In this document: positions 33,753 to 41,822 of the stretch, piece after piece | Layout: the number at the start of each line of letters is the position of its first letter | Position numbering within the stretch: the stretch's first letter is position 1 | NCBI RefSeq assembly: GCF_037113525.1 | Contig: NZ_CP146963.1 | Location: 1,488,001 to 1,552,000, forward strand | Direction of reading: 5' to 3' | Source of the DNA: Butyrivibrio fibrisolvens | GTDB taxonomy: Bacteria; Bacillota; Clostridia; Lachnospirales; Lachnospiraceae | Length of the DNA stretch: 64,000 nt | Notes under the pieces: model-generated | Database searches by the model: none | What the model was told of the DNA's origin: nothing | Seen by the model: only the letters and a program-made list of their open reading frames with translations | Position numbers and translations under genes: made by a program

Positions 33753-34526
33753 ATGTCTACAATACGGGAATACGCCGGAAGCAATGATTATTTTGATGAT
33801 TCTTATGCCAGCAAATATAAGAATTATTCCAATGCGTTTCTTGAGGGCTTAAGCGTATCGTCTGATAACAGCAGTGCTTTTAATCTTTCTGATTATGCCA
33901 TGATCAAAAATGGAACCTACGGAAAGCTCATGAAGGCTTATTATGCGAAGGAAAAGGCTGAACAGGCTTCTTTGGGTGGAGACAGCAAGCCGATGCTTTC
34001 TCTTATGGCTGGAAATGCAGGCTCTATGGCGAAATCTGCTCAGGCGTTGATGCAGGATTCGCTATGGGAGAAGAAAACCATAAAGGAAAAGGACGAAAAG
34101 ACCGGGGAAGAAACAGAAAAAGAGGATTATGACTGGAAGGCCATAACCAAGGCGTTGAATTCCTTTATTGACGATTATAATGCTACGGTTGAAAGGGCAG
34201 GAGAATCTAATAACAAGAATGTCCTGCGTAATGCTGCGTGGATGACCAAGAATACATCCATGAGCGAAAGACTGCTGAATAAGGTGGGGATTTCTGTAGG
34301 AAGCGGAAACAAGCTTGAACTGGACGAAGATAAGCTGAAAGAAGCTGATATATCCACATTGAAGACGCTGTTCACCGGGCATAATTCCTACGCAGATAAA
34401 ATGATGTCCAAAGGAAATACTATAGCCATGGCTGCGGCAAATGCCGGTGGGACTTATACGAGCAGCGGCACATATTCTTCCGCCTTGTCACGGCTTGTGT
34501 CTGGGAAGATTGACACAAAGGAATAG
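33753..34526 (+). CDS. Hypothetical protein with FliD-like C-terminal part
   Basis: The protein has 257 residues from an ATG with AAGGAGG upstream. The segment from about 128 (KALNSFIDDYNATVERAG) through SMSERLLNKVGISVGSGNKLELD and DISTLKTLFTG resembles the C-terminal part of flagellar cap protein FliD, including the order of helix, loop and helix. The N-terminal half lacks the rest of FliD and has no signal peptide. It may be a secreted filament-associated or export-linked protein, but no flagellar genes are present in the window. It lies 50 bases after the FlxA-like gene in the same direction. Confidence 0.6.
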   Translation: MSTIREYAGSNDYFDDSYASKYKNYSNAFLEGLSVSSDNSSAFNLSDYAMIKNGTYGKLMKAYYAKEKAEQASLGGDSKPMLSLMAGNAGSMAKSAQALMQDSLWEKKTIKEKDEKTGEETEKEDYDWKAITKALNSFIDDYNATVERAGESNNKNVLRNAAWMTKNTSMSERLLNKVGISVGSGNKLELDEDKLKEADISTLKTLFTGHNSYADKMMSKGNTIAMAAANAGGTYTSSGTYSSALSRLVSGKIDTKE

Positions 34527-34644
34527 GGTGATGTTTTGAAGGGAGCGAGAGGATAAGCGTACTCTCTTTAAAAAGTAAATGGTCTATGTGTTCTATTATA
34601 CATAGATTTGTGAATGTGTTGAACCGGAAGGAGGTACAAATTTG

Positions 34645-34788
34645 ATGCAGAAACTTGGAAAAAAGGTAAGAAGAAAAGCGAGTTCCATGGACATGCGCAT
34701 GTATTGCATGTGTACAAATTGTGGATGTACTGTTCATGTAAATAGTACATCATCCAAGTACACTAACCAGAAATTGCAGAGAGACTAA
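34645..34788 (+). CDS. Cys-rich RiPP precursor peptide 1 (CLI_3235-class-like)
   Basis: This 47-residue peptide starts at ATG 34645 with GGAGG upstream. A basic leader begins MQKLGKKVRRKASSMDMRM, and the core follows as YCMCTNCGCTV, with four Cys in a C-x-C-x2-C-x-C pattern, then a Ser/Thr/Asn-rich tail. The LGKK start is shared with precursor 2. The radical SAM maturase of the CcpM type follows, separated by a hairpin, as expected for precursor and enzyme made at different levels. Precursors of this class are modified at or near their Cys by the radical SAM enzyme. The exact product chemistry is not known to me. Confidence 0.75.
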   Translation: MQKLGKKVRRKASSMDMRMYCMCTNCGCTVHVNSTSSKYTNQKLQRD

Positions 34789-34799
34789 TTCCATGGACA

Positions 34800-34825
34800 G
34801 GGCTGTTGTTATAAAACAGCAGCCC
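34800..34825 (+). terminator. Attenuator hairpin between precursor 1 and its maturase
   Basis: GGGCTGTTGTT pairs with AACAGCAGCCC around a very short loop. There is no T run. It lies 12 bases after the precursor stop codon, where it can raise the ratio of peptide to enzyme. Confidence 0.6.
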
Positions 34826-34845
34826 GTCTCGCTATGAGGCAGAAT

Positions 34846-36264
34846 ATGAATAAACCATTCATACATTGTTTTGAAACGCCAAAAGCAAAATATTTTTATG
34901 ATGTTAATACAAATGCCATAGTCAGGGTGTCATCGGATTTATATGATTATTTATCCGAAGGAAAGAAAAAGCATTGTAATAATGGGAATATAAGGAGAGA
35001 ATTAGAAACGCTTGAAATGGCAGGAATGCTTAGTAGTGAAAAATGGAAGGGTATAGAACATCCAGCTTCACAAATGCTGTTGGAAAACCTAAATGGTTCA
35101 ATTGAAATGTTGACATTGCAGATTACTCAACAATGCAACCTAAGATGTAATTATTGTCCATATTCTGGAAGCTATTATAACAGAATACATAGCAATAAAA
35201 ATATGACTATTGAGGTGGCAAAAAAGGCCATAGATTTTTATATAAAACATTCTTTTGACAAGCGAGAAATTAATATCGGGTTTTATGGTGGAGAACCGAT
35301 TATCCAATATGATCTTATAAAAAAAATAGTTGAATATACAGAAGTCAAAGGAGAAGGTAAAAAAGTCAATTATCATATAACAACAAATGCAACATTACTG
35401 GATCAAGAGAAAATATCTTTTCTTGCAAGTCATCATTTTAAAATGACGATAAGCTTAGATGGACCACGAGAATTACATGATAAGAATAGAAAACTAATGA
35501 GTGGTAAAGGAAGCTTTGACAAGGTAATGAAAAACATTCAGCTTATACAAAAGCATTATCCGGATTATATGAAGGAGATAATGTTTAACTGTGTTGTTGA
35601 TGGACAGGGGGATTATGGATGCTTAAATGAATTCTTCACAAACTATGATAGCGTCAAAGAATCTAATACTTTCTTTAGTGACATTGCTGCTGAAGGAATT
35701 AAGGATGATGATATGCTTGGCTACAATGAAGAATATGATAAAGCATATCAATATGAAGTATTTAAGCTTCTATTAAGTAAGTGTGGTTTCATATCAGAAA
35801 AAGAGATATCTCCGATTGTTAAGTCGTATTATGATGTGATAAAAATGCGGCTTAAAGGCAGGAGCGAGGGTTATAATTACGAAGATTCAGGTCACCCAGG
35901 TGGACCTTGTATTCCTGGTATACACAAATTGTTTGTAAATGTTAATGGAGACTTTTATCCTTGTGAAAAACTAAATGAAAATATACCAGAAATAGTTATT
36001 GGAAATATTGAAAATGGCTTTGATTATCAAAAGATTTATAACATTTTGAATATAGGTAAAACTACTCAGAATGAGTGTAAAAATTGTTGGTGTAGTCGAT
36101 TTTGTTATCAGTGTGTACTTTTTTCAGAATGTGGAGATCGGCTTTCAGAAAAAGCTAGGCTATCACATTGTGAAGCGGTTAAATCGGCGACGGAAAATTT
36201 ATTTCTGGATTATTGTTTGATTAAAGAAGTTGAAGCAGAAGATAACAATATATATTTTCTGTAG
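34846..36264 (+). CDS. ccpM: Cys-rich peptide radical SAM maturase 1 (CcpM-like)
   Basis: The protein has 472 residues from the ATG at 34846, chosen by alignment with its paralogue at 41876 and by GAGG upstream. The N-terminal 85 residues form a peptide-binding (RRE-like) region. The radical SAM cluster is CNLRCNYC near 108-115, followed by GFYGGEP and the strand ISLDGP. The C-terminal SPASM part has CIPG, FYPCEK, CKNCWC and CYQC, ligands for auxiliary iron-sulfur clusters. It installs a radical-derived crosslink or epimer in the precursor. It is most similar in this window to the second maturase, and the TIGR04066-like gene follows by 20 bases. Confidence 0.88.
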   Translation: MNKPFIHCFETPKAKYFYDVNTNAIVRVSSDLYDYLSEGKKKHCNNGNIRRELETLEMAGMLSSEKWKGIEHPASQMLLENLNGSIEMLTLQITQQCNLRCNYCPYSGSYYNRIHSNKNMTIEVAKKAIDFYIKHSFDKREINIGFYGGEPIIQYDLIKKIVEYTEVKGEGKKVNYHITTNATLLDQEKISFLASHHFKMTISLDGPRELHDKNRKLMSGKGSFDKVMKNIQLIQKHYPDYMKEIMFNCVVDGQGDYGCLNEFFTNYDSVKESNTFFSDIAAEGIKDDDMLGYNEEYDKAYQYEVFKLLLSKCGFISEKEISPIVKSYYDVIKMRLKGRSEGYNYEDSGHPGGPCIPGIHKLFVNVNGDFYPCEKLNENIPEIVIGNIENGFDYQKIYNILNIGKTTQNECKNCWCSRFCYQCVLFSECGDRLSEKARLSHCEAVKSATENLFLDYCLIKEVEAEDNNIYFL

Positions 36265-36284
36265 AGTTCGTAGGAGGAAATCTT

Positions 36285-37394
36285 TTGAAGAGAGTTGTCC
36301 TATATCCATACGATGTAACGGATATTCATGTTTTACAGCACATGGATATGACGGTTTATCTTAATAAAGAAGACCTGAGATTATTTTGTGTCGCACCGAG
36401 AGGATGGGGATATGAGGGTGAAGATGCAGGAGCTAAGATAGGGATAGCTACAAAGATTTGTGTCGAATCCGATTATAATCGCTTGATAAAAAATGCAGAT
36501 ATTTTAATAATAACAGAATCATTTTTACCGATATCGGAAACAGAAATTATACATAAAATAGAAGATGCCTTATTAAAAGGGATAGAAGTTATTGTGCTAC
36601 GAAAATTGAGCTTATCAGTTCAAAAGCTGTTGCTTGAAAAAACACACAATAACCCAAATTTGAAGTTATATGACGGAAATAAAATACGGTTAAATGATGA
36701 TATTGACATAAATGATAGAACTATAGAAAAGGTACCTGCTCCTATAATACTTGTCATCGGAGCTGGAGAGAGATGCTGTAAGTTTGATGTGCAATTGGAA
36801 TTGAGGAGAGAATTACATAAAAGAAATTATAAGATAACTCAAATTGGCAGCAAAAATTATTCTGAGTTTTATGGATTTCATGCATTTCCGGATTTTATGT
36901 TTAGCTACGGCGAAGATTCAGAATCCACTAAGATTATTAGATTTAATAAATATATTTTGCAACTGTACAAGGAAGAAAATCCTGATGTGATAATTATTGG
37001 AGTGCCAGGAGGAGCTTTTCCATATGATGATTTCTTCCATAACGAATTTGGCATATTAAACTATTATGTTTCCCATGCGGTTATGGCTGATTACATCATA
37101 TTTAACTCACTTTATGTAGATAATATGCAGGGATATTTGAATGACGTTATAAATCAACTTTACAACAAATATGATTATGAGGTGGATCAGGTATATGTAA
37201 GCAATTTTGCACTCAATTACCCAGTATCTAAATCAGATAAGGAACTGTCATATATTACATGTAATACTCAATTTGTTATTGAGAAAACGGATGGGACAAG
37301 TACATTTACTATTTTTGATAACAAGACGAAGGAAAAATCCATAAAAAAACTTGTATCAACATTACAGGAATATGCAAATATTTCGGTTTTATAA
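36285..37394 (+). CDS. Peptide maturation system protein, TIGR04066-like, copy 1
   Basis: The protein has 369 residues from a TTG with AGGAGG upstream. It is soluble. Two blocks are shared with copy 2 at 43309: a CKFDVQL or SKFDIQL stretch after a GTG/GAG glycine loop (ILVIGAGE), and FYGFHAFPDFMF followed by NPDVIIIGVP. The latter pair looks like a nucleotide-binding alpha/beta fold. The family is known only from CcpM clusters and its reaction is not established. It lies between the maturase and the acyl-carrier-related gene. Confidence 0.8.
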   Translation: MKRVVLYPYDVTDIHVLQHMDMTVYLNKEDLRLFCVAPRGWGYEGEDAGAKIGIATKICVESDYNRLIKNADILIITESFLPISETEIIHKIEDALLKGIEVIVLRKLSLSVQKLLLEKTHNNPNLKLYDGNKIRLNDDIDINDRTIEKVPAPIILVIGAGERCCKFDVQLELRRELHKRNYKITQIGSKNYSEFYGFHAFPDFMFSYGEDSESTKIIRFNKYILQLYKEENPDVIIIGVPGGAFPYDDFFHNEFGILNYYVSHAVMADYIIFNSLYVDNMQGYLNDVINQLYNKYDYEVDQVYVSNFALNYPVSKSDKELSYITCNTQFVIEKTDGTSTFTIFDNKTKEKSIKKLVSTLQEYANISVL

Positions 37395-37407
37395 GGGAAA
37401 TAGAGTA

Positions 37408-37662
37408 ATGGTGGATAAAAAAGCGATAGAGCGTGAGGTGTGTTCAAATATATTTTCATTAACTGGGAAAAAGATTGATGATATAAATGCGAATATATTT
37501 GGAAAACCATACTATATAAATCCAAGAGATATGGTGTATTTGTATATTGATATACAAGAAAAGTATACAATAAGGATTTCGGAAAATGTGATAAAGAAGC
37601 ATAATCTTGTAACTGTAGGTGGGATTGCAGAGACTATTTTGGACTGTATGAATATGATGTAA
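37408..37662 (+). CDS. Acyl-carrier-related protein of the peptide maturation system, copy 1
   Basis: The protein has 84 residues from the ATG at 37408. It has the four-helix acyl-carrier layout, but the usual DSL phosphopantetheine site is replaced by NPRDMVYLYIDIQEKY, with Pro-Arg-Asp where Ser would sit. The same change occurs in copy 2. So it cannot carry a phosphopantetheine arm at that position and may act as a docking or recognition subunit. It is the last gene of cassette 1. The transposon insertion begins 22 bases after its stop codon. Confidence 0.75.
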   Translation: MVDKKAIEREVCSNIFSLTGKKIDDINANIFGKPYYINPRDMVYLYIDIQEKYTIRISENVIKKHNLVTVGGIAETILDCMNMM

Positions 37663-37694
37663 AAATAATAGATTTGATATTAATTGTTGTCCGG

Positions 37695-37828
37695 CACATT
37701 AAATGAGTCCTCAATCTTCACTTTAAATGAGGCTGCATAGGGGGTCAGACAAAGGGTTCAGTCAGATTGTTTGACACCTGATTTTCAGATTATATAAATG
37801 AAATCATCCCTCACGCACTTTAAATGAG
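37695..37828. repeat. Three transposase-binding-like repeats at the transposon left end
   Basis: CACATTAAATGAG (37695), CACTTTAAATGAG (37719) and CACTTTAAATGAG (37816) are direct repeats of 13 bases. A degenerate relative (TCACTTTATTTAAAGG on the other strand) lies near the right end at about 40645-40660. Such arrays bind the DDE transposase in Mu- and Tn552-like elements. Confidence 0.6.
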
Positions 37829-37837
37829 TGAGGGATG
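37805..37837 (-). terminator. Terminator of the transposon operon
   Basis: CATCCCTCAC pairs with GTGAGGGATG (10 perfect pairs), 6 bases beyond the stop codon of the ATPase gene. The loop contains the third transposase repeat. Confidence 0.7.
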
Positions 37838-37842
37838 TAATC

Positions 37843-38646
37843 CTAACCAAGTTCGCAGTCATTGACTGCCTGCATGACGATGTCGGTTGTAATGAGATCA
37901 GCTTTGGCGCTGTCACCTATAAGGAGGCTGGCGTTACAGTACTTGTTTATGAGACGCGGAGTACCATCAGCTGCGTTGAGTATTGCTTCCATTGCTGCAT
38001 CATCAAAGATGGTCTGATTACAGCCAGCACCTTTGAGCTTTTCAGAGATATAGCTGCGGCCTTCTTCCTTGGTCACACCATCAAGGTTGTAGTTCATGAC
38101 GATTCTCTGCCTGAGGGGTTCATGAATACCAAGCCCAAGTGTGGAATTAAGGTTCGGAAGTCCGGCAAGCAGAATGACTGCTCTGTCCCTGGAATCCATC
38201 TCAAAGTTAAAAAGAATCTTGAGATCGTTAAGGATGGCATTGTTGATATAGTTCGCTTCATCAATGATGATCACAGGCGTTTTCCTCTTTTCAACGGACA
38301 GGCGTGTGACTTCTTCCTGGATGATCTTGAAATTACTTGGTTTCTTGAATGCAGGCTGGGCGCCAAACTCTGAAACAAGATTTCTGTAGAAATCATTCGG
38401 GGTCAGGGTGGAAAGACTTGAATATATAACTTTATACAGCGAGGGATTCAGCGATGATGACCAGTGCCTTATGACAGTTGTCTTGCCTCTACCGGGACTT
38501 CCGGTGAGCAGGCCGAATCCTTTGGTCTTGGCCAGGTAGTCAAGGCGGAACAGGGCTTCCCTGTGTTCTGCGGTATCAACGATTATCTCCCTTGAGTTCT
38601 TGATAAATGGGTTAAACTCAAGCCCGTAGCGTGTAAAGTATTCCAT
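37843..38646 (-). CDS. ExeA/TniB-like AAA ATPase of the transposon
   Basis: The protein has 267 residues and begins MEYFTRYGLEFNPF, the usual start of ExeA-type ATPases in transposons. The Walker A motif TGSPGRGKTT is near 46-55 and the Walker B region PVIIIDEANYINN is near 122-134, followed by a sensor-type LAGLPNL. It is expected to bind target DNA and activate the transposase, as TniB, MuB or IstB do. Its ATG overlaps the last base of the transposase stop (TGATG), so the two are coupled. Confidence 0.9.
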   Translation of the reverse strand: MEYFTRYGLEFNPFIKNSREIIVDTAEHREALFRLDYLAKTKGFGLLTGSPGRGKTTVIRHWSSSLNPSLYKVIYSSLSTLTPNDFYRNLVSEFGAQPAFKKPSNFKIIQEEVTRLSVEKRKTPVIIIDEANYINNAILNDLKILFNFEMDSRDRAVILLAGLPNLNSTLGLGIHEPLRQRIVMNYNLDGVTKEEGRSYISEKLKGAGCNQTIFDDAAMEAILNAADGTPRLINKYCNASLLIGDSAKADLITTDIVMQAVNDCELG

Positions 38647-39890
38647 CAGTCTTCTCCTCTGCAGATATGTACCTTGTCTCTCTTAACTTTGGAATTCTCC
38701 ACTTTGTTTAGGAGACGGATTGGCGTAAGTGTTCCATCGGCTTCAACAATGTAAATTTCGTCAAGCCCTGGAGAATAGCGGAGCTTGATATGCTGCTTTG
38801 AAAAACGGCAGTCCACTTCGTATTCAACCTGGTCTATGGTGATGACATTATCAGCCGAGACTCTTCTTTCGATTTCGAGGAGGAAGGAGTGGTCTATCTC
38901 TTCATCGCTGAGGCGGTGGAAAAGATTTGGTTCTGAGAAGTATCTGTCCTGCGGTGATCTTCCGTTTAAGGAAGAATGTACGGTCTGATTGTACTTCTGC
39001 ACATAGGCAAAGAGATTACCTCTGAGTTCATCGAGGGAATGGAAATCCCTGATGTCGAGGCCTGACATCCACTGATCTTTCATGGTGCGGAACCAGCGCT
39101 CGATCTTTGCTTTCTGTGTAGGCGTGTAAGGCTGGTCATAATGGATGACTGAGCCGATGCGGGCGGCAAGGAGTTCCATCTGCTTGTTCTTGTAGGAACT
39201 GCCATTGTCAAAGTTGAACATCTGTGGACGTCCATACTTTGCAACTGCTGATTTTATGACAGACATGAGGTTAACAAAGTTGTCATTGAAGAAAACATCT
39301 ATGCCTACGATGAACCTGCTTGCATCATCGATAAGGGCAATGATGTAGACTTTATGCTTCTTGCCATCATCGGTCTTAAGATAGGGGCCAACGCTTGAAT
39401 CTCCGCACCATACCTCGTTGATGTGTGGGCGCTCGTAACGTCGCATGTCAGGGTTTGTGGTGGTCTTCATTTCAAGTGAGAGCTGATTGACGTAGCGGTT
39501 GACTGTTGATTCTGAAACAGTGCCTACTTTTATGCTTCCGTTATCCTGAAGCTGTCTGTGGATAGATGCTGCGGACATGCGGGGGTAGTTGGTTTTGAGA
39601 TATCTGATCTGTTCCTGAAGATCTGCATCCAGCTTTCGGGGCAGACCCTGATCCACACGGCCTGTAGGGATGAGAGCATCAAAACCGCCTTTCTTGTAGT
39701 TACGGTACCAGCGCTCAATGGTCTGTGGTGCAAAGTGCTTGACCGAGCCATCAGGAGCTAAAACTCCCTTGGCTGAGGCGTCATTAAAGAAAGCCGTAAG
39801 GGATGAGTAGTCTTCCCAGAGACCTGAAATGATTGGAGAGATAACAGAGTATCTCATAAGAGCAATGTTTTGTTGTTTTTCCTGATCCAT
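38646..39890 (-). CDS. DDE transposase with Mu/IS481-like core
   Basis: The protein has 414 residues from an ATG with AGGAGG upstream. An N-terminal helix-turn-helix region (TIERWYRNYKKGGFDALIP) is followed by a second DNA-binding part. The catalytic core has the acidic triad in WCGDSSVG, FNFDNGSSY and KAKIERWF, all present, then a C-terminal beta-rich Mu-type domain. It cuts and joins transposon ends. No frameshift is visible, so the element may still be active. Confidence 0.92.
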   Translation of the reverse strand: MDQEKQQNIALMRYSVISPIISGLWEDYSSLTAFFNDASAKGVLAPDGSVKHFAPQTIERWYRNYKKGGFDALIPTGRVDQGLPRKLDADLQEQIRYLKTNYPRMSAASIHRQLQDNGSIKVGTVSESTVNRYVNQLSLEMKTTTNPDMRRYERPHINEVWCGDSSVGPYLKTDDGKKHKVYIIALIDDASRFIVGIDVFFNDNFVNLMSVIKSAVAKYGRPQMFNFDNGSSYKNKQMELLAARIGSVIHYDQPYTPTQKAKIERWFRTMKDQWMSGLDIRDFHSLDELRGNLFAYVQKYNQTVHSSLNGRSPQDRYFSEPNLFHRLSDEEIDHSFLLEIERRVSADNVITIDQVEYEVDCRFSKQHIKLRYSPGLDEIYIVEADGTLTPIRLLNKVENSKVKRDKVHICRGED

Positions 39891-39952
39891 GGCGGATCCT
39901 CCTTTCGTTTTTTCTTAAGTATATGGAGGATCAGGAGAGAGTTCGTGCCAGG

Positions 39953-40471
39953 TTATGTGGTATTTAAGAAAAGGATATTTGGAGTACATTTAATCTGCAT
40001 GAACTGACGCTTGAAGTATTGAAAACAGCTGCTTATAAGGCTTTCGCTATCAACAGAAATACGTTCGGAGATAAGCCGTTGTTTCCAGTGCTTCAGGTAC
40101 ATCCTGATGATGTATCTAAAGTTGCTCTCGTCAAAAGACAGAGCTGAGGAAAGAGTGATGCTTGAAAGCGTCTCTTTTTCATGAGCTGTGATTATCTGAA
40201 GGTGATCCTGGAATGATATCTGGGAATAAGGAACCATTGATGACAGAAGGATAGCGTGAGTGCGTCCACACTGATCGCATTTCACACGGCAGATCCTGAA
40301 CATTACTTTTCCATCCTCGGTTTTAACATATCTGTTGTAATAACCATGGACGGATAGGCAGCCTGACTGACCACAAGGGCATTTGAGCTGATGGAACTGG
40401 AGATTGTTTAGGACAGAGTTGTAGAAACATGGTGTAATCGGATTGTTTTCTTCGACGTAAAGGGTTATCAT
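39953..40471 (-). CDS. Zinc-binding DUF6431-type protein of the transposon
   Basis: The protein has 172 residues. Two zinc-ribbon-like halves are visible: CPCGQSGC near 34-41 and CRVKCDQCGRTH near 61-72. The rest is helical (RMYLKHWKQRLISE). Genes of this type stand upstream of the same transposase/ATPase pair in many Lachnospiraceae; the role, perhaps end recognition or regulation, is inferred. It is transcribed with the transposase, 62 bases apart. Confidence 0.75.
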   Translation of the reverse strand: MITLYVEENNPITPCFYNSVLNNLQFHQLKCPCGQSGCLSVHGYYNRYVKTEDGKVMFRICRVKCDQCGRTHAILLSSMVPYSQISFQDHLQIITAHEKETLSSITLSSALSFDESNFRYIIRMYLKHWKQRLISERISVDSESLISSCFQYFKRQFMQIKCTPNILFLNTT

Positions 40472-40512
40472 TGTCTTGCATGTTTTCGTACACTTCTGTG
40501 TACGGAGTTGCT

Positions 40513-40558
40513 AAGGCAGGATACCAAACTTTGGTCGGGGAGGGATCCTGCCTTTTAT
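40513..40558 (+). terminator. Inward-facing terminator at the transposon right end
   Basis: AAGGCAGGAT pairs perfectly with ATCCTGCCTT, followed by TTATT. It lies outside the coding region of the transposon near its promoter end and may block read-through. Confidence 0.55.
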
Positions 40559-40764
40559 TGTCAGTAACTTTCCCATGATAACACAAAAGGCATGGCATTA
40601 AATAATCTGGCGTATTATGCACCAGAATAAATAAGTCCACACCTTTAAATAAAGTGATTCAAAAACAGAATTTAGAACGCAGGTAAAGTAACAAACAACA
40701 ATTAATGCCATCTATGGTATTTGGTTTTATGATAGGACTATTATTAGTGAAAAGAGGTGAGAAC

Positions 40765-40902
40765 TTGAGATACCTTGTTAAGAAGACTATTGATATTATT
40801 AAATCAATTTTACACAAACTTGGCACGCCAGATGAACTTAAAGAACCTAATCCATTGACGGGGGAACAGTATTTGGATTTGCTTCGGATTATAAGGAAAT
40901 AA
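40765..40902 (+). CDS. Small protein next to the transposon insertion
   Basis: The product has 45 residues from a TTG at 40765 with AGAGGTGA upstream. The frame is open to 40705, where an ATG lies inside the transposon's target duplication; that longer start is probably accidental. The peptide is amphipathic and basic (RYLVKKTIDIIKSILHKLG), then has EPNPLTGEQYLDLLR. The function is unknown. It may be the remainder of a longer gene cut by the insertion. Confidence 0.45.
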   Translation: MRYLVKKTIDIIKSILHKLGTPDELKEPNPLTGEQYLDLLRIIRK

Positions 40903-40944
40903 TACTTGATAATTATGAAAGATATGATGAAGGAGGTTTATGAC

Positions 40945-41517
40945 ATGAAAGTTACTACTGCGAATAATCAGTATTCAGTGAATAATTGGGTAACTAATAA
41001 TAAAAAGCCAAACAATGTGAGAGAGTATTCAAATTATCTTACAAATAAGTATGGATGTCTTACTCCAGGGAAAAATGCGGCTGTTTCTATAACGGGTGGA
41101 TTATTACGGAAAGCTATGGCAGATGAAAAAACTGGAGAATGGCTAGAGAGAGAATTGGGAAAAGTTACAGACTATATTAGAACTGCTCAGAAAGCAGCTA
41201 TAGCGCATGGGTCCACACTGAAATCTGTGTCTATTGAATTTGGAGAAGAGTATAGTACGATGACAACCACAGGAGTGTTTAATGGTGGAGGAGGAACTGA
41301 TTCTGAAATAGATGAATGGTTAGCAAAGATTGAAGAAAAAAAGTCAGAAAAAAAAGCAAGTGAAAAAAAGATAGAGCAGAAAAAAATTGAATCGGATCAA
41401 GATACATTCGCAATGGAAATGCGTGGAAAAAGTCTTGAAGATTTAACAGGGGATTTTGTGATGAAACTTTCTTTACAGACAAGTGGAAAAGCAGGTAGTT
41501 TTGATGTCAGGGGATAA
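40945..41517 (+). CDS. DUF6033-like protein of the RiPP locus
   Basis: The protein has 190 residues from the ATG at 40945 (AAGGAGG upstream). It starts MKVTTANNQYSVNNW, contains REYSNYLTNKYGCL near 20-33, a Gly-rich break (GVFNGGGGTD), a Lys/Glu-rich coil (EEKKSEKKASEKKIEQKK) and a helical end. This order fits DUF6033-type proteins of Lachnospiraceae, a family without known function. It precedes precursor 2 and, like the FlxA-like protein before precursor 1, has a short MKV/MRV start with NNQ. It could be a helper or an export-linked partner of the peptide; that is inference. Confidence 0.6.
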   Translation: MKVTTANNQYSVNNWVTNNKKPNNVREYSNYLTNKYGCLTPGKNAAVSITGGLLRKAMADEKTGEWLERELGKVTDYIRTAQKAAIAHGSTLKSVSIEFGEEYSTMTTTGVFNGGGGTDSEIDEWLAKIEEKKSEKKASEKKIEQKKIESDQDTFAMEMRGKSLEDLTGDFVMKLSLQTSGKAGSFDVRG

Positions 41518-41552
41518 TAAAAAGTCTAAATAATATATGCAAAAAAGTGTAG

Positions 41553-41583
41553 AATTTGACGACTTGTCAAATTTCTATAGTAT
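41553..41583 (+). promoter_or_regulatory. Promoter of precursor 2 with overlapping inverted repeat
   Basis: AATTTGAC-GACTT-GTCAAATT is a perfect 8-bp inverted repeat that covers the -35 (TTGACG, 41556-41561). TAGTAT at 41578-41583 is the likely -10 with a 16-base spacer. A regulator that binds the repeat would block or tune the promoter, which would let precursor 2 be made separately from cassette 1. Confidence 0.55.
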
Positions 41584-41604
41584 AAGGGAAAGGAGGAAAA
41601 CACC

Positions 41605-41802
41605 ATGTTAGGAAAGAAAATGAAAATGGAGAGTGGCACATTTATGGCATATGCATCTTGTTCTTGTACGTGTTTTTGCGCATGTAAATGCCAAAATTGT
41701 CACAGCATTGGTGAAGCGAATGGTATCCAAATTGCAAATGATGCTCAGTACAATACTACTGGTGTGCAAAGCAGAGGTCCCATTTTGCTCCTGAATTCTT
41801 AG
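41605..41802 (+). CDS. Cys-rich RiPP precursor peptide 2 (CLI_3235-class-like)
   Basis: This 65-residue peptide has AAGGAGG upstream. The leader MLGKKMKMESGTFMAYA is followed by SCSCTCFCACKCQNCHS, with six Cys in strict alternation (19, 21, 23, 25, 27, 29) and a seventh at 32, then a Gly/Asn/Gln-rich tail ending GPILLLNS. Alternating C-x-C cores after an LGKK-type leader are the mark of CLI_3235-class precursors modified by CcpM-type radical SAM enzymes. It lies directly before the second maturase, and a hairpin separates the two. Its core is much longer than that of precursor 1. Confidence 0.88.
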   Translation: MLGKKMKMESGTFMAYASCSCTCFCACKCQNCHSIGEANGIQIANDAQYNTTGVQSRGPILLLNS

Positions 41803-41822
41803 TAGAGGGCGGCGTATTGAGG

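Larger units (their letters stand above)
37685..40700 (-). mobile_element. 3.0-kb three-gene transposon (DDE transposase, AAA ATPase, zinc protein)
   Basis: The ends read TGTTGT...ACAACA, and both flanks carry ATTAAT directly next to them, a likely 6-bp target duplication (37679-37684 and 40701-40706). Because ATTAAT is also a palindrome, it could instead extend the inverted repeat. Inside are a minus-strand operon of a zinc-binding DUF6431-type protein, a DDE transposase and an ExeA/TniB-like ATPase. The left end has three copies of CA(C/T)(T/A)TTAAATGAG, probable transposase sites. The layout resembles Tn552/IS21/Mu-type elements that use an AAA partner. It has separated the two RiPP cassettes without breaking a maturase gene. 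Confidence 0.8.

Noticed and set aside
37695..37828. Three spaced repeats considered as a CRISPR fragment
   Set aside because: The repeats are 13 bases, unevenly spaced, next to a transposon end, and have no cas genes; transposase sites explain them.
37828..38373. 181-codon frame on the + strand across the ATPase gene
   Set aside because: It lies opposite the clearly recognised AAA ATPase (Walker A and B in the minus-strand frame) and has no family features.
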